Source of the DNA: CAYUIG01 sp964444685
Lineage (GTDB): Bacteria > Gemmatimonadota > Gemmatimonadetes > Longimicrobiales > RSA9
DNA length: 6,866 nucleotides
Assembly (NCBI GenBank): GCA_964444685.1
Contig: CAYUIG010000090.1
Coordinates: forward strand, 1 to 6,866
Reading direction: 5' to 3'
Position 1 is the stretch's first letter. Each line of letters starts with the position of its first letter. The translations under genes were made by a program, and so were the position numbers. The notes beneath the pieces are model-generated. The model saw nothing but the letters and a program-made list of their open reading frames with translations. It searched no databases and was not told the origin of the DNA. Shown here in pieces: positions 1 to 5,773 of this stretch.

Positions 1-224
1 GCGGTGAGATCATTCACGAGCTGGGCGTCACGCGCATGGGTTCCGATCCGAACGAGTCGGTCACGAACGAGTGGTGCCGGCTGCACGATGCGCCGAACGT
101 GTTCGTCTGCGATGGCGGGCCGTTCGTCACGCAGTCGGACAAGAATCCGACGTGGACCATTCTGGCGTTGTCGATGCGGACGTCGGAGTGGATTGCGGAC
201 GCGATGAGGCGCAGGGAGATCTGA
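1..224 (+). CDS. GMC-family FAD-dependent oxidoreductase, C-terminal fragment (probable sugar/polyol dehydrogenase catalytic subunit)
   Basis: Only the last 73 codons are in the window (frame starting at base 3; stop TGA 222-224); the FAD-binding N-terminus lies upstream. The fragment shows the GMC C-terminal signature: HELGVTRMG, then DPNESV, then APNVFVCDGGPFV, then KNPTWTILAL. By family comparison the catalytic pair should be the His at 15-17 and the Asn at 144-146, the His/Asn arrangement common in the gluconate 2-dehydrogenase/glucoside 3-dehydrogenase-like branch rather than the His/His of glucose oxidase. In such systems the flavin subunit oxidises a sugar or polyol hydroxyl in the periplasm and passes electrons to a cytochrome c. 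The expected small partner is encoded at 2889-3491, separated by an unrelated gene. Family assignment is firm; substrate is unknown. Confidence 0.9.
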   Translation, partial: GEIIHELGVTRMGSDPNESVTNEWCRLHDAPNVFVCDGGPFVTQSDKNPTWTILALSMRTSEWIADAMRRREI

Positions 225-264
225 GTATGGGGTCTGGGGTCTGGAGTCTGGGGTCTGGTTTACG
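224..264 (+). repeat. Heptamer tandem array (RGTCTGG)n ending in TTTACG, copy 1
   Basis: Four exact 7-bp units (231-237, 238-244, 245-251, 252-258) read GGTCTGG, GGTCTGG, AGTCTGG, GGTCTGG and are followed by TTTACG (259-264). A degenerate fifth unit, AGTATGG (224-230), overlaps the last base of the upstream stop codon. The 34 bases 231-264 match 2799-2832 at 31 positions; all three differences are A/G at the first base of a unit. There is no opposing arm here, unlike the second copy. The array fills the first half of the spacer between the GMC gene and the gene starting at 295. Function unknown; it is too regular to be chance. Confidence 0.9.
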
Positions 265-283
265 GCGGGTTACTGCCCTCTTT

Positions 284-289
284 GAAAGG
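284..289 (+). promoter_or_regulatory. Purine-rich ribosome binding site of the anchor-B gene
   Basis: GAAAGG lies 5 nt before the ATG at 295. Together with a signal peptide beginning right at that ATG, it decides the start. An ATG at 291 is in another frame and is not the start. This is the only start in the window with a reasonable Shine-Dalgarno-like sequence at normal spacing. Confidence 0.55.
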
Positions 290-294
290 TATGT

Positions 295-2789
295 ATGAGC
301 AGGATGTTTGCGAGCGCCCTGGTGCTCGTTGGATTCACAGCAGTGTCCGCGCGGGAGCCGGAGCTGCCAGTGGCTATGCAGGCGTTCGGCATGTCGGTGG
401 CCGTGGCGGGAGACCAGGTGCTGATCTCGGAGCCGCAGCGCCAGGGCCAGCCGGGCCTGGTCCACATCTATCGCAAGGGTGATAGCGGCTGGACCGAGAT
501 CGGCCAGCTCACCGGCTCCGAGGATCCCGGCGACGGCTTCGGCCTGTCGATGGCGGTCGATGGATCCACCCTCATCGTGGGCGCACCGCGCCAGGGGCCG
601 GGCGCCGCCGCGTACGTGTTCGAGCGAACGGGTGATGAGTGGCGCCGGGTCGCACGGCTGACGCCGACCGACACCACTGGCCAGAGCTTCTTCGGCTTCG
701 TGGTGCACCTCGAGGGGGACCTTGCCTACGTCAGCTCACCGCTGGAGGACGAGACGCGCGGCGCCGTGTACGTGTTCCGGCGCTCCGCCACCGGCTGGCA
801 CCCGGCCGGGCGGGTTGCCTACCCCGGCACCGAATCCGAGAGCTACTTCGGTGTGAACATGACCGTGACGGGCGACCGTCTCATCGTCGCGTCCCCGACC
901 CGCGGCGTTCTCGCCTTCACCCGCTCTGGCGATGCGTGGACTCCCGCGGGCTCGCTGACCTACGAGGGTGCCGGCCCGCAGGACAACTTCGGCATGGCGA
1001 TGGCGGCCTCTGGCGAGGATGTGCTGATTGCATCACCGAACCGGCCCGAGAATGTGGGTGCCATCCACATCTTCCGCTCGAACGGAGCGGAGTGGCTGCA
1101 CGCGGGCGTGATCGATGCGCCCGACGCGGAGACCGGTGCATTCGGCGTGAGCATCGTCGTCGATGGCGATCGCGTGCTCGTGGGCGCGCCGTTCTCCGGT
1201 AGCGGCGAGGTGCACGTGTATCGCCGCAACGGCGGGACGTACGAGCGGGTCGAGACGATCCGGCCGGAGGACGCGGCCGAGGGCGATCGATTCGGTGCAT
1301 CGATCGCCGCGAGTGGCGGCCTGCTCGCGATCGGTTCTCCGCAGGCCGACTTCGGCACCGGCCGCGCCGCGATCTTCGAGGGCGCGGAGGGCGCGCGCAT
1401 GCAGGTGGCCATGCTGGCAGGTGAGTCGCCGGAAGAGCTCAAGGCGGTCACCGGCGAGCCTGTGATGTGCGGCGAGGGTGGTGAGGCCGCGCAGTTCCGC
1501 TGCGGCGGCGTGGACCTCCTGGCGTTCCTGCCGATCTCAGCGATCGGCGGCGAGCGCGGTGTCAACCTGAACGACATCTGGGGCTGGAAGGATCCGCAGA
1601 CGGGCAAGGAGTACGCGCTCGTGGGTCGCGTGGATGGCACCGCGTTCGTCGACGTGAGCGACCCGTCGAATCCGGTGTACGTCGGCCAGCTCCTGCGCAC
1701 GGAGGGTTCGCCGCCCAGCTCGTGGCGCGACATCAAGACGTACCGCGACCACGCCTTCATCGTGGCGGACAACGCGGCGCAGCACGGCATGCAGGTGTTC
1801 GACCTGACGCGCCTGCGCCAGTTCACCGGTGAGCCGATCGAGTTCACGGAGGATGCGCACTACGACAACATCGCGAGTGCGCACAACATCGTGATCAACG
1901 ACGAGAGCGGCTACGCGTATCCCGTCGGCGCGGGCGGCGGCGGCACGACCTGCGGCGGCGGGCTGCACATGATCGACATCCGCGACCCGAAGAACCCGAC
2001 GTTCGCGGGCTGCTTCTCGGACACGGAGACGGGGATCAGCCGCACGGGCTACTCGCACGATGCGCAGTGCGTGATGTATCACGGCCCGGACGAGGAGTAC
2101 CAGGGCCGCGAGATCTGCATCGGCTCGAACGAGACCGCGATCTCGATTGCGGACGTAACCGACAAGTCGGCGCCGAAGGCCATCTCGCGTGCGGGTTACC
2201 CGAACGTGTCGTACACGCACCAGGGCTGGTTCACGGACGACCACCGCTACTTCTACGTGAACGACGAGGGCGATGAGACCGGCGGCCTCGTCGAGCGCAC
2301 GCGCACGCTCGTCTGGGACCTCTCGGACCTCGACGATCCCGTGCTCGTCAAGGAGCACCTCGGCACGACTGCCGCGTCCGACCACAACCTGTACATCAAG
2401 GGCGACCTGATGTACCAGTCGAACTATGCGAGCGGACTCCGCATCCTCGACATAAGCGATCGCGAGAATCCGGTCGAGGTCGGCTTCTTCGACACACAGC
2501 CGGTGGGCGAGGACGAGCCCGGATACACGGGGTCGTGGAGCAACTACCCGTTCTTCGACAGCGGCATCATCATCGTGTCGAGCATCGAGCAGGGGCTCTT
2601 TANNNNNNNNNNNNNNNNNNNNNNNNNNNNNNNNNNNNNNNNNNNNNNNNNNNNNNNNNNNNNNNNNNNNNNNNNNNNNNNNNNNNNNNNNNNNNNNNNN
2701 NNCCGTTCTTCGACAGCGGCATCATCATCGTGTCGAGCATCGAGCAGGGGCTCTTTATTGTGAGGAAGGCGACGCGGCCCATTTCGTGA
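295..2789 (+). CDS. Secreted FG-GAP-like / choice-of-anchor B (LVIVD repeat) double beta-propeller protein, interrupted by an assembly gap
   Basis: Residues 1-19 form a signal peptide (hydrophobic core, VSA before REPELP), so the product is exported. Residues ~28-375 hold seven regular blades of about 50 residues, each with an FG followed by a V/I-hydrophobic-S/GxP strand; the F positions are 31, 82, 133, 185, 232, 283 and 333. This resembles FG-GAP/integrin-type propellers, without an obvious DxDxD calcium loop. A Cys pair (392, 403) precedes the choice-of-anchor B domain (~403-779), recognised by NDIWGW (426-431), WRDIK, HGMQVFDL, HDAQC (588-592), HQGW (642), DHNLY (696) and PFFDSG. The frame runs into 100 N and resumes in another frame. 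Merging the identical 55-bp gap flanks restores one 779-residue protein ending in IVRKATRPIS. No LPXTG, PEP-CTERM, T9SS or membrane anchor follows, so it is probably soluble or held by interaction. Its job is unknown; it sits between two dehydrogenase subunit genes. Confidence 0.88.
2548..2602 (+). repeat. 55-bp left flank of the assembly gap (identical to 2703-2757)
   Basis: These 55 bases, from CCGTTCTTCGAC to GGGGCTCTTTA, recur exactly at 2703-2757. Here they are in frame with the anchor-B gene and encode PFFDSGIIIVSSIEQGLF. Read as contig-end overlap, not as a biological repeat: the copies abut the N run on both sides and match completely up to it. Confidence 0.9.
2603..2702. other. Assembly gap, 100 N, probably artificial
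   Basis: Exactly 100 N, the conventional placeholder for a gap of unknown size. Both flanks are the same 55 bp, a common de Bruijn k-mer length, and joining them gives an uninterrupted frame and a complete domain end. The likely true sequence lacks bases 2603-2757 (or equivalently 2548-2702). Confidence 0.92.
2703..2757 (+). repeat. 55-bp right flank of the assembly gap (identical to 2548-2602)
   Basis: This is the second copy of the contig overlap. It continues into the genuine 3' end of the anchor-B gene (IVRKATRPIS, TGA at 2787-2789) in a frame shifted relative to the left side. The shift comes only from the 155 bases of N plus duplicate, which is not a multiple of three. Confidence 0.9.
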
Positions 2790-2790
2790 C

Positions 2791-2885
2791 GTTTCTGGAG
2801 TCTGGAGTCTGGAGTCTGGAGTCTGGTTTACGACTTCCGCTTTCCAGACTCCAGAAACCAGACCCCAGACCCCAGACCCCAGACT
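2791..2885 (+). repeat. Heptamer array copy 2, inverted pair forming a large hairpin next to a start codon
   Basis: The left arm has TTTCTGG (2792-2798) and four AGTCTGG units (2799-2826), then TTTACG (2827-2832) as in copy 1. After a short centre the right arm carries six units of the complement (CCAGACY, one being CCAGAAA) at 2844-2885. The best perfect pairing is 16 bp, 2791-2806 with 2843-2858 (GTTTCTGGAGTCTGGA). Register-shifted pairings such as 2820-2826 with 2844-2850 compete with it. The element takes up nearly all of the 99 bp between the TGA at 2787-2789 and the ATG at 2889, leaving 3 nt before that start and no room for a Shine-Dalgarno. It could attenuate, stabilise or terminate the transcript, or be a parasitic REP-like repeat. 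Confidence 0.9.
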
Positions 2886-2888
2886 CGT

Positions 2889-3491
2889 ATGGACAGACGG
2901 AAAGCAGTCAAACTGATCGCCGCCGCACCGCTCGCTGGCGCATTCACCTGGACGGGTACGGAGGCCGCGCAGGCGGGCCTCCAGGCGCGCGCGGCGCTGA
3001 AGGAGACTGCGCGCACGGGGAAGCCCTACGCGCCGCAGTTCTTCACGGAACGCGAGTGGTCGGTCGTGCGCATGCTGGTGGATCTGATCATTCCACCGGA
3101 TGACCGGTCGGTGGGTGCGGCGGAGGCGGGTGTGCCGGAGTTCATGGACTTCATCATGACGGATCAGCCGAACCGCCAGACGCCGATGCGCGGCGGGCTC
3201 GCGTGGCTCGAGCGCGAGGCGCGCACGCGCTTCGATGATGGCTTCCTCGAGATCACCGATGCGCAGCGGACCGCGATCCTCGATGACATCGCATGGCCCG
3301 CCCGTGCCCGGCCGGAGTTTTCTCAGGGCGTCGCGTTCTTCACCAGCTTCCGCGACCTCACGGCAGGCGGCTTCTGGTCCAGCCGCGTCGGCATCGACGA
3401 TCTCCAGTACATGGGCAACACCTACGTGTCCGAATGGACCGGCTGTCCGCCGGAGGCGCTGGCGAAGCTGGGAGTGCGCTACGAGGACTAG
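2889..3491 (+). CDS. Gluconate 2-dehydrogenase subunit 3 family protein (Tat-exported small subunit)
   Basis: A 200-residue protein. It starts MDRRKAVKLIAAAPLAG: twin Arg at 3-4, then a hydrophobic stretch to about residue 30, giving a Tat signal. The mature part (about 51-195) has the family's hallmark blocks: FFTEREW (51-57), a DLIIPPDD turn, AGVPEFMDF, MRGGLAWLE, WPARARPE (136-143), GGFWSSRVGI (W163), QYMGNTY and GCPPEALAKLG. In characterised FAD sugar dehydrogenases the small subunit carries the Tat signal and takes the folded flavin subunit across the membrane with it; that role is inferred here. The matching catalytic subunit is the GMC protein at 1-224, unusually separated by a 2.5-kb gene. 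The start is fixed by the Tat motif; there is no Shine-Dalgarno because a heptamer repeat ends 3 nt upstream. Family firm, substrate unknown. Confidence 0.92.
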   Translation: MDRRKAVKLIAAAPLAGAFTWTGTEAAQAGLQARAALKETARTGKPYAPQFFTEREWSVVRMLVDLIIPPDDRSVGAAEAGVPEFMDFIMTDQPNRQTPMRGGLAWLEREARTRFDDGFLEITDAQRTAILDDIAWPARARPEFSQGVAFFTSFRDLTAGGFWSSRVGIDDLQYMGNTYVSEWTGCPPEALAKLGVRYED

Positions 3492-3511
3492 CCTCCTGGT
3501 TGCCCTGTGCG

Positions 3512-3649
3512 ATACTCATTCACCGCAGAGGCGCAGAGGACGCGGAGGACTACCGAGTTTCCTTGATCGATTCGGGGCAGTGAGACCTCTCTCGAATGTT
3601 TTTCCTGCAACTCAGTTCTCTGCGCCCTCTGCGCCTCTGTGGTGAGTAT
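3512..3649. repeat. Intergenic inverted-repeat element (MITE/REP-like) with CRCAGAGGCGCAGAGG arms
   Basis: The left arm 3521-3549 and the right arm 3616-3644 are inverted copies matching at 25 of 29 positions, with a shared core CAGAGGCGCAGAGG. The outer pentamers ATACT (3512-3516) and AGTAT (3645-3649) also match; the left side has 4 extra bases (CATT) between pentamer and arm. The centre (3550-3615, 66 bp) has no convincing gene. The element fills most of the 179-bp spacer between the subunit 3 gene and the Gfo/Idh/MocA gene. From memory, CAGAGGCGCAGAGG-type sequences recur in intergenic regions of several large-genome phyla, but I cannot verify that here. It may be a non-autonomous mobile element, and its transcript hairpin may insulate the two genes. 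Confidence 0.85.
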
Positions 3650-3670
3650 TCGTTTGCGTAAGTCGAGCCG

Positions 3671-4807
3671 ATGAGCAAGAGGCAAGAGATCCGCATAGCC
3701 ATGATCGGCTACGCCTTCATGGGGAAGGCGCACAGCAATGCATGGCGCCAGGTCGGCCCGTTCATGGGGCCGCGGCTCACGCCGCGCATGCAGGTGATCT
3801 GCGGGCGCGATGCCGCCGAGGTGGAGAAAGCCGCGCAGCGCCATGGCTGGGCGGAACATGCCACCGACTGGCGCGCGGTCGTCGAGCGGGCCGTCATCGA
3901 CCTCATCGACATCTGCACGCCGGGCGACACGCACGCCGAGATCGCCATCGCGGCCGCGGAAGCCGGCAAGGCCATCCTGTGCGAGAAACCGCTCGCGAAC
4001 ACCGTCTCCGAAGCCGAAGCGATGCTGAAGGCGGCCGAGCGGGCGGGCGTGCACCACATGGTCTGTCACAACTACCGGCGCGTACCGGCAATCGCACTCG
4101 CGAAGAAGCTGATCCAGGAGGGCGTGCTGGGCGAGATCCGTCACTTCCGCGGCGCCTACCTCCAGGACTGGATAGTCGATCCTGAGTTTCCGCTCGTCTG
4201 GCGGCTACGCAAGGAGAAGGCGGGCTCCGGTGCGCTCGGAGACATCGGCTCCCATTCCATCGACCTCGCCCGCCACCTGGTCGGCGAGATCCGCGAGCTG
4301 TCGGCCGAGCTGACGACGTTCATCAAGGAACGGCCGGATCCCGAGGATGGCGGCCGGAAGGGCAAGGTCACGGTCGACGATGCCGTCGCGCTGATCCTGC
4401 GCTTCGAGGACGGTGCGCTGGGAACGGTGGAAGCCACGCGCATGGCCACCGGCCGGCTCAACGCGAACCGCTTCGAGATCAACGGCAGCCTCGGCAGCGT
4501 CGCATTCGATCTGGAGCGCATGAATGAGCTCGAGGTGTTCCTCGAGTCCGATCGCGCGGATGCGCGCGGCTTCCGCACCGTGATTGTGACGGACCGCAGC
4601 CATCCCTGGGTGGGCGCGTGGTGGCCGCCCGGCCACATCATCGGCTACGAACACACGTTCACGCACACCGTATACGATCTGCTCGAAGCCATCGCCGCCG
4701 ATCGGCCGGCCAGCCCGGACTTCACGGACGGGCTGCGCAACCAGCGCGTGCTTGCAGCCGCACAGGAGTCCGCGCGGCTGCGGAAATGGGTCGACGTGGA
4801 GGAATGA
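3671..4807 (+). CDS. Gfo/Idh/MocA family NAD(P)-dependent oxidoreductase
   Basis: A 378-residue cytosolic protein with no signal peptide. The N-terminal Rossmann fold (to ~130) begins IRIAMIGYAFMGKAHSN; the dinucleotide loop is G13-YAF-M-G18, a variant of GxGxxG. DICTPGDTH and then CEKPL follow, with the family lysine K106 in E105-K-P107. HNYRR is at 133-137. The C-terminal substrate domain has GDIGSHSIDLARH with D191 and H195, which complete the usual Lys-Asp-His catalytic set. Family members oxidise or reduce sugar, inositol or keto-glycoside hydroxyls. Next to a GMC/subunit 3 dehydrogenase and an isomerase/epimerase, a role in keto-sugar or inositol catabolism is plausible but not proven. 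No clear Shine-Dalgarno precedes the ATG. The stop overlaps the next start by ATGA, so the downstream gene is probably translationally coupled. Confidence 0.93.
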   Translation: MSKRQEIRIAMIGYAFMGKAHSNAWRQVGPFMGPRLTPRMQVICGRDAAEVEKAAQRHGWAEHATDWRAVVERAVIDLIDICTPGDTHAEIAIAAAEAGKAILCEKPLANTVSEAEAMLKAAERAGVHHMVCHNYRRVPAIALAKKLIQEGVLGEIRHFRGAYLQDWIVDPEFPLVWRLRKEKAGSGALGDIGSHSIDLARHLVGEIRELSAELTTFIKERPDPEDGGRKGKVTVDDAVALILRFEDGALGTVEATRMATGRLNANRFEINGSLGSVAFDLERMNELEVFLESDRADARGFRTVIVTDRSHPWVGAWWPPGHIIGYEHTFTHTVYDLLEAIAADRPASPDFTDGLRNQRVLAAAQESARLRKWVDVEE

Positions 4808-5688
4808 GGCTCCTGGGCGCAACGCTGCTGCTCCTGCTTGCCTCGAGTGCCCGGGCACAGGATCGGCGCGTGCTCGTGATCGGCATCGATGGCGTGCGCG
4901 TCGACATCCTCGCATCAGCGAACACCCCGAACCTCGATGCCCTCATCGCCGCCGGCGCGTTCACGGACAGCGCGCTCACGGGCCTGCGGACGCTGAGCGG
5001 CCCGGGGTGGTCGAGCATGCTGACGGGGGTCGTCGCCGAGAAACACGGCGTCCTCACCAACGACTTCTCCACCAACCGATACGACGACTATCCCGACTTC
5101 CTGACGCGTCTCGAGCGGCACGATCGGAGCTGGCACACGCTGGCCATTGCGTGCTGGGCGCCACTCATGTCCGAAGCCGACGGCGGCCCGCTCATCTCAC
5201 CGCTCGTCGACACGCGCATCCTGTTCAACGGCGACTCGATCGGCTTCACCGCGGCGGACGACAGCGTGGCCGCCGCTGCCGAAGCCGTACTCACCCGCGA
5301 CGACGTGCAGGCCGCGTTCGTCTACTTCGGCAACGTCGACGTCGTCGGCCACGAGACGAGCTCGCTCTCGCCGGAGTATCGCGCGGCCGTCGAGGCCACG
5401 GATGTACACGTCGGCCGTGTCATGGCCGCGCTCCGCTCGCGGCCGAGCTTCGAGAGCGAGAACTGGCTCGTGCTGATCAGCACGGATCACGGCCGCCGCG
5501 ATGATGGCGGTCACGGCACGCCCACGCGGAAGGAACGGACCATCTTCTACCTCGCCTGGGGGCCCACGGCGCTGCGGGGCCGGATCGAAGGCGAGGTGCG
5601 GATCGAGGACGTCGCGGCTACGGCGCTGGCGTACCTCGGGGTGCGCGCGGAGCTGGACGGGCGCCCGCGCGGGATCTCACCGCGCTGA
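4804..5688 (+). CDS. Secreted alkaline phosphatase superfamily protein (type I phosphodiesterase/nucleotide pyrophosphatase-like)
   Basis: A 294-residue protein. The ATG at 4804 is preferred over the longer open frame from 4618: it opens a signal peptide (MRLLGATLLLLLASSARA, then QDRR) and overlaps the upstream stop as ATGA, whereas the longer frame would lie inside the Gfo/Idh/MocA gene. GGAGG (4798-4802) is too close to this ATG to be a typical Shine-Dalgarno. The full metal and nucleophile set of the NPP family is visible: D29 in VIGIDG, S65 in TLSGPGWSSMLTG (aligning with the NPP nucleophilic Thr), D179 and H183 in DVVGHE, D228-H229 in TDHG, and H237 in GGHG. This predicts a two-zinc enzyme acting outside the cytoplasm on phosphomono- or diesters. 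Ser in place of Thr as nucleophile may point to monoesterase activity, but the substrate is unknown. Compact for the family: no large C-terminal insert. Confidence 0.9.
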   Translation: MRLLGATLLLLLASSARAQDRRVLVIGIDGVRVDILASANTPNLDALIAAGAFTDSALTGLRTLSGPGWSSMLTGVVAEKHGVLTNDFSTNRYDDYPDFLTRLERHDRSWHTLAIACWAPLMSEADGGPLISPLVDTRILFNGDSIGFTAADDSVAAAAEAVLTRDDVQAAFVYFGNVDVVGHETSSLSPEYRAAVEATDVHVGRVMAALRSRPSFESENWLVLISTDHGRRDDGGHGTPTRKERTIFYLAWGPTALRGRIEGEVRIEDVAATALAYLGVRAELDGRPRGISPR

Positions 5689-5704
5689 CGCGACGCGCGG
5701 GTGA

Positions 5705-5734
5705 TTGGCGCGCGGACGGTCATCGATCTAGCTT
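5705..5734 (+). promoter_or_regulatory. Weak candidate sigma-70-type promoter for the isomerase gene
   Basis: The 85-bp spacer 5689-5773 contains TTGGCG (5705-5710) and TAGCTT (5729-5734), 18 bp apart, about 40 bp before the ATG at 5774. The -35 match is 4/6 and the -10 match is poor by E. coli standards. The spacer is AT-richer around the -10 than its surroundings. Suggestive only. Confidence 0.25.
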
Positions 5735-5773
5735 GGCCGCGTTCACGGATTCCTGCCAACCGCTGCTACTGCG

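Noticed and set aside
127..2385. Long minus-strand open frames (127-708, 960-1847, 1537-2385)
   Set aside because: They are antisense to the anchor-B gene, have Arg/Ser/Ala-rich low-information translations and no recognisable domain. Such shadows are expected in GC-rich DNA with strong third-position bias.
2548..2757. Biological tandem duplication within the anchor-B gene
   Set aside because: The two copies are 100% identical, abut the N run on both sides, are a typical assembler k-mer length, and merging them restores the frame.
2535..2789. Separate small gene spanning the N gap
   Set aside because: It is the true 3' end of the anchor-B gene seen through the artificial gap; it has no start or domain of its own.
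224..2885. CRISPR array interpretation of the heptamer repeats
   Set aside because: Units are 7 bp and directly contiguous with no spacers, and no cas gene is nearby.
3550..3615. Small gene or RNA in the centre of the second repeat element
   Set aside because: The 66-bp centre has no start-stop frame of useful length and no clear fold of its own.
4618..4803. Upstream extension of the phosphodiesterase frame to an ATG at 4618
   Set aside because: It would overlap the Gfo/Idh/MocA gene by 190 bp, translates to Arg-rich filler and would bury the signal peptide that begins at 4804.
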